Source of the DNA: Halobacteria archaeon HArc-gm2
GTDB taxonomy: Archaea; Halobacteriota; Halobacteria; Halobacteriales; Haloarculaceae
Length of the DNA: 64,000 nt
Assembly (NCBI GenBank): GCA_025517465.1
Contig: JAOPKE010000003.1
Location: 310,001 to 374,000 of the forward strand
Reading direction: 5' to 3'
Shown here: positions 8,572 through 18,100 of the stretch, piece by piece
Position numbering within the stretch: position 1 is the first letter of the stretch
Layout of the letters: the number at the start of each line of letters is the position of its first letter
The notes under the pieces: model-generated
What the model was told of the DNA's origin: nothing
Seen by the model: only the letters and a program-made list of their open reading frames with translations
Databases searched by the model: none
Position numbers and translations under genes: made by a program

Positions 8572-9981
8572 ATGGTACTCGACGATCTGGGGAGTTCGCT
8601 GCGGGGGACCCTCGACAACCTCCGCGGGAAGTCCCGCATCTCCGAGGAGGACATCGAGGACATCGTCAAGGAGATTCAGCGGTCGCTCCTGCAGGCGGAC
8701 GTCGACGTCTCGCTCGTCCAGGAGCTGTCGGACAACATCAAGACGCGCGCGCTCGACGAGGAGCCGCCGGGGGGAACCTCGCCCCGGGACTGGGTGCTCC
8801 GCATCGTCTACGAGGAACTCGTCGACCTGGTCGGCGAGTCCACCGAACTGCCTCTCGAAGAGCAGACGATCATGCTCGCCGGCCTCCAGGGGTCGGGGAA
8901 GACGACGACGGCGGCGAAGATGGCGTGGTGGTTCTCGAAGAAGGGCCTCCGACCCGCAGTCATCCAGACCGACACCTTCCGCCCCGGTGCCTACGACCAG
9001 GCCAAGCAGATGGCCGAGCGCGCCGAGGTGGAGTTCTACGGCGACCCCGACGAGGAGGACCCCGTCAAGATCGCCCGCGAGGGGCTGGAAGCGACCGCGG
9101 ACGCCGACGTCCAGATCGTCGACACCGCCGGTCGGCACGCCCTGGAGGACGACCTGATCGACGAACTCGAACAGATCGACCGGACGGTCGAGCCGGACCA
9201 CTCGCTGCTCGTGCTCGACGCCGCCATCGGCCAGGGCGCCAAGGACCAGGCCCAGAAGTTCGAGGACGCCATCGCCGAGGGCGTCGACGGCGTCGTCATC
9301 ACCAAACTCGACGGGACGGCGAAAGGTGGTGGTGCGCTGGCCGCCGTCAACGAGACGGACTCCACTATCGCCTTCCTCGGGGCCGGCGAGACGGTCAAGG
9401 ACATCGAGCGTTTCGAGCCCTCGGGGTTCATCTCGCGCCTGCTCGGCATGGGCGACCTCAAGCAACTCACCGAGCGCGTCGAGCGCGCGATGGAGGAGAC
9501 CGGGGCCGAGGACGAGGACTGGGACCCCGAGGACATGCTGGAGGGCCAGTTCACCCTCAAGGACATGCGCAAGCAGATGGAGACGATGAACAAGATGGGA
9601 CCGCTCGACCAGGTGATGGACATGATTCCGGGTCTGGGCGGCGGGCTGATGGACCAGCTCCCCGACGACGCCATGGACGTCACCCAGGAGCGCATGCGCG
9701 ACTTCGAGGTCGTCATGGACTCGATGACCGAGGAGGAACTGGAGAACCCCCGCGTCGTCGGCCAGAGTCGCACCGAACGGATCGCGAAGGGGTCGGGCAA
9801 GCCCGAGGAGCGCATCCGCGAACTGCTCCAGCAGCACAAACAGATGGAGCAGATGCTCAAGCAGTTCCAGGGCATGGGCGATGGCGACATGGAACGGATG
9901 ATGCAGCAGATGCAGGGCGGTGGCGGCGGTGGCGGCGGGATGGGCGGGATGGGCGGCGGCGGCAACCCCTTCGGCGACTGA
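8572..9981 (+). CDS. ffh: Signal recognition particle 54 kDa protein (SRP54/Ffh)
   Basis: The 469-residue protein is the GTPase and signal-sequence-binding subunit of SRP. The open frame extends far upstream, but homology and codon use start at ATG 8572. N domain residues 1-90; G domain with G1 [10 protein letters not shown] (104-113), G3 DTAGR (184-188), G4 [10 protein letters not shown] (about 244); M domain from about 295 to 430 with many Met residues ([14 protein letters not shown]). The C-terminus is a Gly/Met-rich tail ([16 protein letters not shown]). It pairs functionally with FtsY at 365-1540. The gene is monocistronic by layout. Confidence 0.96.
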   Translation: MVLDDLGSSLRGTLDNLRGKSRISEEDIEDIVKEIQRSLLQADVDVSLVQELSDNIKTRALDEEPPGGTSPRDWVLRIVYEELVDLVGESTELPLEEQTIMLAGLQGSGKTTTAAKMAWWFSKKGLRPAVIQTDTFRPGAYDQAKQMAERAEVEFYGDPDEEDPVKIAREGLEATADADVQIVDTAGRHALEDDLIDELEQIDRTVEPDHSLLVLDAAIGQGAKDQAQKFEDAIAEGVDGVVITKLDGTAKGGGALAAVNETDSTIAFLGAGETVKDIERFEPSGFISRLLGMGDLKQLTERVERAMEETGAEDEDWDPEDMLEGQFTLKDMRKQMETMNKMGPLDQVMDMIPGLGGGLMDQLPDDAMDVTQERMRDFEVVMDSMTEEELENPRVVGQSRTERIAKGSGKPEERIRELLQQHKQMEQMLKQFQGMGDGDMERMMQQMQGGGGGGGGMGGMGGGGNPFGD

Positions 9982-10084
9982 GTCCGTCGGTCGAACGGTG
10001 CGCTTTCTGCGGTCTGGACCGACCTCTCCGCCGCAACACTAATGGCCGGTTTCGCCGTTTCGACGGGTGAGGCGACTATTTCCG

Positions 10085-10876
10085 ATGACTGACGCCGTCG
10101 ACGACGTCGAATTTCTCGCCCGGTCGGAGAACCGGGTCGCCGTGCTGGACTCGCTCCGGGAGGGGCCGGCGACCCGGGCGGCCCTCCAGGATCGCCTCGG
10201 AATCGATCGGGTCACCCTCGGACGGATTCTGGCGTCCTTCGAGGACCGGGAGTGGGTGGGGACCGACGGCGAGCGCTACGCCACGACGTTTCTCGGGGAC
10301 CTCGTCGCCGACCGGTTCGGCGGGTTCCGGTCGTTCGTGGCGACGGCGCGGGACCTCCGCGCCCTCGTCGGGACGGTGCCGCTCGCCGAACTCGGATTCC
10401 CGGTCGACCGGCTCGCGGACGCGACGGTGACGACGGCCGGCGAGGGCGACCCCTACGCCCCCGTTCGGCAGTTCATGGAGTGCGTGCGCGATTCGGACTC
10501 GCTGTCGGGCTACGACACGACGACGATAGCGCCCATCTACGTCGACGAGATCCGCGAGGAGATACTGGGCGGGATGACCACGGAGATCGTCTACCGTCCG
10601 CCGGTGATCGACCAGATCGTCTCGGACTACCGCGAGGCGGTCGCCGGTGCGGTCGAGAGCGGTCACCTGACGCTGTGGGTCGCCGAGGACCTCCCGTGCG
10701 GCCTCGCGATATTCGACGACCGGGTCGGCATCGGCGCCTACGACGACGAGACGGGGATGCTGGAGGTGTTCGTCGAGAGCGACGACCCCGCAATCAGGGA
10801 GTGGGCCACGGAGAGTTTCGCGACCGTCCGCGAGTCGGCGACGTCGCTGTCCGCGTGGCTCGACGGCCCGCTCTGA
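10085..10876 (+). CDS. HTH transcriptional regulator, FilR1-like (DUF1724 type)
   Basis: The 263-residue protein has an N-terminal winged helix-turn-helix (about residues 8-70: ENRVAVLDSLREGPATRAAL ... IDRVTLGRILASFEDREWV) and a C-terminal ligand-binding-like domain typical of the haloarchaeal/methanogen FilR1 family (DLRALVGTVPLAELGFPVDRLADA, YVDEIREEILGGMTTEIVYR). ATG 10085 is chosen over a GTG at 10067. Its targets are unknown; it stands alone between ffh and a lipoprotein gene. An inverted repeat with 8-bp arms (10896-10912) follows 20 bases after the stop. Confidence 0.75.
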   Translation: MTDAVDDVEFLARSENRVAVLDSLREGPATRAALQDRLGIDRVTLGRILASFEDREWVGTDGERYATTFLGDLVADRFGGFRSFVATARDLRALVGTVPLAELGFPVDRLADATVTTAGEGDPYAPVRQFMECVRDSDSLSGYDTTTIAPIYVDEIREEILGGMTTEIVYRPPVIDQIVSDYREAVAGAVESGHLTLWVAEDLPCGLAIFDDRVGIGAYDDETGMLEVFVESDDPAIREWATESFATVRESATSLSAWLDGPL

Positions 10877-10895
10877 TCGTCCACGGACCGCTCGA

Positions 10896-10912
10896 CGTTC
10901 ACGGCGTGAACG
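10896..10912. terminator. Inverted repeat after the FilR1-like gene
   Basis: CGTTCACG and CGTGAACG pair around a single G. The position just behind the stop codon suggests mRNA 3'-end structure, but an operator for the downstream lipoprotein gene is also possible. Confidence 0.35.
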
Positions 10913-11136
10913 CCGTTCGTGTCATGAACAGATACTGTTATATCCGCACTCGACTTTCCGAACTACGTTAGCCGATCTACGGCCCTAATCCGGTTGAAGG
11001 CCGAGATTCGGCGGTTTCACATGAGCGAATGCACCGACCGACGTGGAGAGGTATCAACATCTAGCTACGAAACCGGCGAGGTTGCGTCGCCGGTCAGCGG
11101 GTCGACACGGACGACGTCTATCGGGGTCGGTCGGTG

Positions 11137-11904
11137 ATGCGAGGACGCCTCCTCGTCGGAGCGGTCGCCGTCCTGATCGTCCTCGCAGGGTGTACCGGCA
11201 ACGGCCCGCCGTCGGAGGCCCCCGTCGTGTCTGCCGACGGTTCGTCCGGCGAGAGCGCGGGCGCGTCAGGGACCACCGTCGACGAAGGCGACGGAACGAA
11301 CGAAGATACGGTCGCCGCCCAGTGGGAGCGATTCTCCTTCGAAGAGGGCGAGTTCTACCGCTACCGCGTGAACGACGTCCGGAACGGCGAGACCGCGACG
11401 TTGACGTGGGACGTCGTCGCCGTCGACGGGAGCGAAGTGACCGCAGACGTCACGCTCGACGACGGCAACCGGTCCTACACCAGAACGGTGACGGGCGAGA
11501 ACGCGACGATCCTCTGGGACCTCCGGAACGTCGACTACGAGAGCGACGACGCCGACGCCGCTATCCGGACGGTCGGCTACCTCACCCTGGGCCCCTTCAA
11601 CGCGATGACGGCCTACTACGAGCACCGCGAGCTCGAAGTCGGTAACAGCTGGCGGCTTTCGGGGACCCCGGAGGCCGGTTACATGACCGCCAACGTCGAG
11701 GGCCGGAACAGCTACGCCGGCCTGGAGTGCTACGAGACCGCGATCCGGGTGCCCGACGGCGAGGAGTGGGCCGACAGCGACTCCTACGAGTTCGAGTCTT
11801 GCATCACGCCCGACGCGAGCCTCGCGCTCCGCACGGCCTACTACGACGGCGAGAGCGGCGAGAAGACCGTCGAGATCGTCCTGGAGGAGTACCGGAGCGG
11901 GTGA
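11137..11904 (+). CDS. Haloarchaeal lipoprotein, unknown function
   Basis: The 255-residue protein has a signal peptide ending in the lipobox LAGC (Cys about residue 19), so the mature form should be lipid-anchored outside the membrane. An acidic, Ser/Gly/Thr-rich linker is followed by a beta-rich domain starting at WERFSFEEGEFYRYRV with two Cys (ECYET and ESCIT) that could form a disulfide. ATG 11137 is preferred to the GTG one codon earlier. The family is common in haloarchaea without an assigned role. The next gene is the giant surface protein. Confidence 0.7.
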   Translation: MRGRLLVGAVAVLIVLAGCTGNGPPSEAPVVSADGSSGESAGASGTTVDEGDGTNEDTVAAQWERFSFEEGEFYRYRVNDVRNGETATLTWDVVAVDGSEVTADVTLDDGNRSYTRTVTGENATILWDLRNVDYESDDADAAIRTVGYLTLGPFNAMTAYYEHRELEVGNSWRLSGTPEAGYMTANVEGRNSYAGLECYETAIRVPDGEEWADSDSYEFESCITPDASLALRTAYYDGESGEKTVEIVLEEYRSG

Positions 11905-12018
11905 GCCAGCGGCGAGAGAGACCGCACTGGCGGCTGGTGGCCGTCGGTGCGTGCGAGGACAGTCCGCGGCGTCCAACCGGACGCTCGCGAACCGAGCGCG
12001 GTGTGTAACAGAATTCAG

Positions 12019-12132
12019 ATGAACGAACGAGCGGCACACAGGTGGGTGGCATCGATGAGAACGAACGCGACTGCGGACCGGTTGTTGGCTAACCGGCAGA
12101 CCGGAACGGACGAAGAGCCGGTGATGACATGA
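12019..12132 (+). CDS. Possible 37-residue leader ORF coupled to the giant surface protein
   Basis: An ATG at 12019 opens a 37-codon frame whose TGA stop overlaps the ATG of the giant gene in the arrangement ATGA. The encoded peptide is basic and hydrophilic and I recognise no family. The overlap may be chance. Its last codons supply the GGTGAT (12119-12124) that serves as the ribosome binding site for the giant gene. Confidence 0.2.
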   Translation: MNERAAHRWVASMRTNATADRLLANRQTGTDEEPVMT

Positions 12133-15100
12133 CGCCGGGACGGCCCGTCCGCGTGCTTGCGATGACGATGCTGCTGGTCGTCGCGTCGTTCGCGCCGGTC
12201 GTTCAGCCGGTCGGCGTCGCGAGCGCGGCCAACGCGGGTTCCGGGTCGACGAATCTCGTCACCGACTGCCAGACGATCAGTACACCCGGTCACTACACGC
12301 TCGCGAACGACGTCAGCACGTCGGATTCGAGCAACTGTGTCCAGATCGACACCGACGACGTCACGTTCGACGGCAACGGCCACGTGATCACGTACGTCGG
12401 CAGCGGGAACGGTCCGTCGGCGGTCAGCGTCAGCGGCGGTTCGAACTTCGTCGTCCGGAACGTCACGACCCGGTACTTCTCGACCGGCGTCCGGCTCTAC
12501 GGCGCCGACGACGGCGAGGTTACCCGCGTCACCGTCGAGCCCGAGAGCAGTTCGAACGACCCGGGCGCCAACGCGAACGGCATCGCCCTGTACGCCGGTT
12601 CGGACAACAACCTGATCCGGAACAACGCGATCGACAAGCCCGGACAGTGGGGCGATGCCGGTACCACCGGGAGTGGCATCCTCGTCGTCGACTCCCACGA
12701 CAACGTGCTGGTCGGGAACGACGTCTGGAACCCGTCGGACGTGGGTATCCAGCTGGACGGTGCGTACCGGAACAACCTGACGAACAACGTGGTCCAGGCC
12801 AACTCGTGGGACACCCAGCGAACCGTCCGTAACGGGATCCGCCTCGATTCGGACAGTAACGGGACGACCCTCCATGGCAACTACGTGTACGGACAGAGCT
12901 CTTCCTCGACGCAGGCCCTGCAGGACGGCATCCACGTCGCCTCAGACGACAACGTGCTGACGAGCAACTACGTCCAGAGCGCCTACTGGTCGGGCGTCGT
13001 CGTCTACGGGGTCGGCAACGAACTGGACGGCAACACCGCGACGGGCAACGTCGAGCACGGGTTCGAGATACGGAGCACGGACGTCGTGCTGACGAACAAC
13101 CTCGCCACCAGTAACCGCTACTCGGGTCTCTATCTCGACGGCACTACTGCGGGAACGGTCCTGAACAACACGGCATCCGGCAACAGCGACTGGGACGTCG
13201 AACTCGTCGCCACAGCGGGTCTGGACGCGGAGAACACCGCGCTGTCGTCCGGCGGACCGGGCGTCACGCTCCGCGGCGCGAGCGCCACGATCAAGGGCGT
13301 TATCGCCAGACCAACCCCGGACGACATGGACCACGTCGGCCAGTTCTTCGAGGTCTCCAGGGACCCGACGGTCGACGTCTCCTACACCGACGCGGCGGCC
13401 GCTGGCGTGGCGGAGGAGAACCTCTCGCTGTGGCACTATGACGGGAGTTCCTGGTCGCACTCGGGCGGGAGCGTCGACACCGCCGCGAACGTCGTCTCCG
13501 GGTCGGTGACGTCCGGCATCTACGCGCCCCTCGCGAACGACACGCAAGTTCCGACCATCTCGAACTTCGACGCCACGAGTCCGACCAACGGCGAGCTCCG
13601 GGTGTCGTTCGACGCGGACGAACAACTCGACGCGATCGCGGTGACCCTCGCCAACGAGTCTGGCACGGTCACGACGCTCGACGCGGCCGACTTCACCGAA
13701 TCGGGCGACAGCTCCTTCACGTACGAGAACACCTCGACGCTCTCCCCTGGCTCCTACGACGTGACCCTGGCGACCGCCGCCGACGCGGCTGGCAACGACG
13801 GCGCGAACGGAGAAATGGCGAGTGCGACCGTGTCCGGCGTATTCGAGATCACCGCGTTCGATGCGGTGGACGCCAGGGACGGCGACCGCATCGTCACGGA
13901 CGGCGACGTAGTGGCGCTCAGCGCGACCGTCACCGGACAGAACGTCACTTCGGTCACGACGGACGCCAGTTCGTTCGGCGGTGGGCACGTCACGTACAGT
14001 GACCCCGACGGGGACGGCATCTACGAGGGGACGTTCACGGTCGACAGGCCGTACAACCTCGAGTATCTTCGGGGACTCTCGGTCACGGCCACTGACGACC
14101 TGGGCCGGACCGCGACAGCGACCACGACGCTCGACCTCGACACGACGGTGTACGTCGACGACGTGGTCGTCACCGACCTGGCGGACGGCGACGGGTCAGT
14201 CGGGCACGGTGACAGCGTTCGCGTCTCGGTCGAGGTGACAGACTTCTCGGACCTCACCGTCGTGGGCGGGACGGACGTGCTGGGCGTCCCCAACGTGACC
14301 CTCGTCGACCAGGGGAACGGGTGGTACAACGCGACGGTCACCGTCGACGCGGCGACGGCAGATCCCGACGGTCTCGTGTACGTCTGGGCCAACGCGACCG
14401 ACGCGGCCGGTAACTCGCACGAGCGCCGGTCCAACTACATGTTCATCGACACGGGCGACCTCGATCCGCCGACGGTCACCGACCCGACGGCGACGAACCT
14501 CGAGGGGCCCGACGACGACGTCGATGATGGCGACCAGATCGCGCTCTCAGTGAACGCGACCGACGGCCTCGGCGTCGACGAGGTCACCGCCGACGCGTCG
14601 GCGTTCGGTGCCGGTACGGTCACCCTCACTGACGGCGACGGCGACGGCGTGTACGAGGGGACGTTCACCGTTGACACGGCCACGGCGTCGCCTGACGGTG
14701 CCTACGGGGTCGAAATCAGCGCGTACAACGTGCGGAATCGGCGTTCGATCGAGACCACGAACGAACTGACGCTGGACACGCCCCGCGATCTGACGGCGCC
14801 GACCATCTCGTCGCCATCGTTCACCGAACCTCTCGACGACGGATGGGTCACCGGCGGCGATAGCGTCGCCGTCCGGGCCACCGTTACCGACGCGAAGAGC
14901 GGCGTGGCGACGGTCGAACTGGACGCACGGGACCTGGGTGGCGGCAACGTCACGCTTTCCGACCCCGACGGTGACGACGTGTACGAAGGCTCGTTCACCG
15001 TCGACGCCGCGAACGCCGCGCCCGACGGCTACCAGTCGCTCACCCTGCGGGCGACGGACGTCGACGGCAACGTCGACACGCGCTGGCTGTCGTTGCGCCT

Positions 15101-18100
15101 CGATCGCGCCATCGAGAGCGACGCGACCGCGCCGACCATCAACGAGTTCGACGTGTACTCGAACGAGGGCCGCATCCTCGTGCAGGTCAACGCCAGCGAA
15201 TCGCTCTCCGATCTGGACGTGACGATCCGAAACGAGTCCGGCGTGACCGTCGCGACCCTCGGCGACGCCGTCGACGGCGGGAACTACGGCAGCTACTACG
15301 AGTACTTCCTCAGTCACACGCCCGCGGCAGATGGGGACTACGACGTCACGCTGGAACGGGCCGTCGACCGTGCCGGTAACGACGGCGCTGCGGGCGAGAG
15401 CAAGACGGTGACGGTCGGCGGCGGGATAGTCAAACCGCCCGTTTCGGAGCCTGCGACCGGTATCACCGTCTCCGGCCAGCTACGCGAGGCCGGCGGAGCG
15501 CCCGCGGCGGGCGACTACGTCGTGCTGGTCAACGCGACCGACACCGACCAGTCGATGTCGGTCCCGACCGATTCCAGCGGAAACTTCTCGGCGACAGTCC
15601 CGAAGGGACCGACGTACGTCGTCGTCTACGTCCAGCAGAACGGCTCGGGCGGGCCGGGTCCGGTCGACGGATCGCCCGACGTCGCGTCCCTGGGTACGGT
15701 CGACGACAACGCCACCATCGACCGCACGCTCCCGAGCGCGGCCCCGCTCACGGTCACCGTAGTCCGGGGCGACACTGGCGGGCCGGTCGCCAACGCAACG
15801 GTCGGAATCGCCCCCGACACGACCGATCTACTCGGCATCTTCGAGGGACCGACCGACAGCGCTGGTCACCTGAACTTCGGGGCCAGCGATCGCGACGCGA
15901 TAGAGGTCGCGGGCACTGTTCACCTCCGCGCGACGCCGCCGGCCGGCACGAACCTGACCGCGAACCGGACCGCGTTCGACGTCGACGGACCGACGGACGT
16001 GACCGTCGTCCTCGGGGCACCGACGGCGTCGAACCGGGCGCCGGTCGCGGTGGCTGACTCCTATTCGGTGGACGAAGGCGAGACGCTGTCGGTGGACGCC
16101 CCTGGTCTGCTCGCGAACGACCTCGACCCCAACGGTGACTCGCTCCGCGCGACGCAGTTCGGCCAACCCGACAACGGGACCGTCTCGCTGACGTCGGACG
16201 GCTCCTTCGAGTACGTCCCCGACCCGGGCTTCACGGGGACGGACGCGTTCACCTACCTGATCCGCGACGAACACGACGAGGACTCCGCATACGCCACCGT
16301 CACTATCGCGGTGTTCGAGGACCCGAACCGCGCACCGACTGCCGTCGACGACCACTACACGACCGACGCGGGAGTCACTCTCACGGTGAGCGCACCAGGC
16401 CTGCTCGCCAACGACTACGACCCGGACGGTGATTCGCTCCGGACGGTCGGCTTCAGCCAACCCGACAACGGGACCGCCTCGCTGAACACCGCCGGCGAGC
16501 TAGAGTACGTTCCCGATCCGGGATTCACCGGGACGGATTCGTTCACATACCTGATCGAGGACGACTCGGGGACCGAATCCGGGTACGCGACGGTCACCGT
16601 CGACGTGGCGCCGGATCCCAACCGAGCACCGACTGCCGTCGACGACCACTACACGACCGACGCGGGAGTCACTCTCACGGTGAGCGCACCAGGCCTGCTC
16701 GCCAACGACTACGACCCGGACGGCGATTCGCTCCGTACGGTCGGCTTCAGCCAACCCGACAACGGGACCGCCTCGCTGAACACCGCCGGCGAGCTAGAGT
16801 ACGTCCCCGACTCCGGATTCACCGGCACGGACGCGTTCAGCTACCTGATCGAGGACGACTCGGGAACCGGATCCGGGTACGCGACCGTCACTATCGACGT
16901 CACTGGATCGAATCGCGCACCGACGGCCGTCGACGACCAGTACTCGACGCTCCGTGAGACGAATCTGACGGTGAGCGCACCGGGCCTGCTCGCCAACGAC
17001 TACGACCCGGACGGCGACACGCTCCGGACGGTCGGCTTCAGCCAACCCGACAACGGGACCGCCTCACTGAACACCGCTGGTGAGCTAGAATACGTCCCAG
17101 ACCCCGGATTCGCTGGGACGGACACGTTCAGCTACCTGATCGAGGACGACTCCGGAACCGGATCCGGGTACGCGACGGTCTCGGTGACCGTCGTGGATCC
17201 GACGGGGACAGCGCCGGTCGCGGTCGACGACAGCTACACGACAGTCGAGGGAGTGAACCTCTCCGTGGCTGGGCCCGGAGTTCTCGCGAACGACCTCGAC
17301 CCCAACGGTGACTCGGTCGACGCGGTCAACTTCGGCACCCCGGGTAACGGGACCGTCTCGCTGACGTCGGACGGCTCCTTCGAGTACGTCCCCGACACGG
17401 GGTTCACGGGGACGGACACGTTCAGCTATCGCATCCAGGACGCGAACAGCGAGTACTCCGGGTACGCCACTGTCTCTATCGATGTACAGAAGGACCCGAA
17501 CCGCACGCCGGTCGCCGTTCCGGACTACTACACCACGGTCGAGGGCGTCAACCTGACGGTGAGCGCACCAGGCCTGCTCGCCAACGACTACGACCCGGAC
17601 GGCGATTCGCTCCGGACGGTCGGCTTCAGCCAACCCGACAACGGGACCGCCTCGCTGAACACCGCCGGCGAGCTAGAGTACGTCCCCGACCCCGGATTCG
17701 CCGGCACGGACACGTTCAGCTACCTGATCGAGGACGACTCGGGGACCGAATCCGGGTACGCGACGGTCACCGTCGAGGTGTTCGAGGATCCGAACCGCGC
17801 GCCGGTCGCCGCACCGGATTACTACACCACGGACGCGGGAGTCACTCTCACGGTGAGCGCACCAGGCCTGCTCGCCAACGACTACGACCCGGACGGCGAT
17901 TCGCTCCGGACGGTCGGCTTCAGTCAGCCAGACAACGGGACCGCCTCGCTGAACACCGCCGGCGAGCTAGAGTACGTCCCTGACCCCGGATTCGCTGGGA
18001 CGGACACGTTCAGCTACCTGATCGAGGACGACTCGGGAACCGGATCCGGGTACGCGACCGTCACTGTCGACGTCGTGGGATCGAACCGCGCACCGACTGC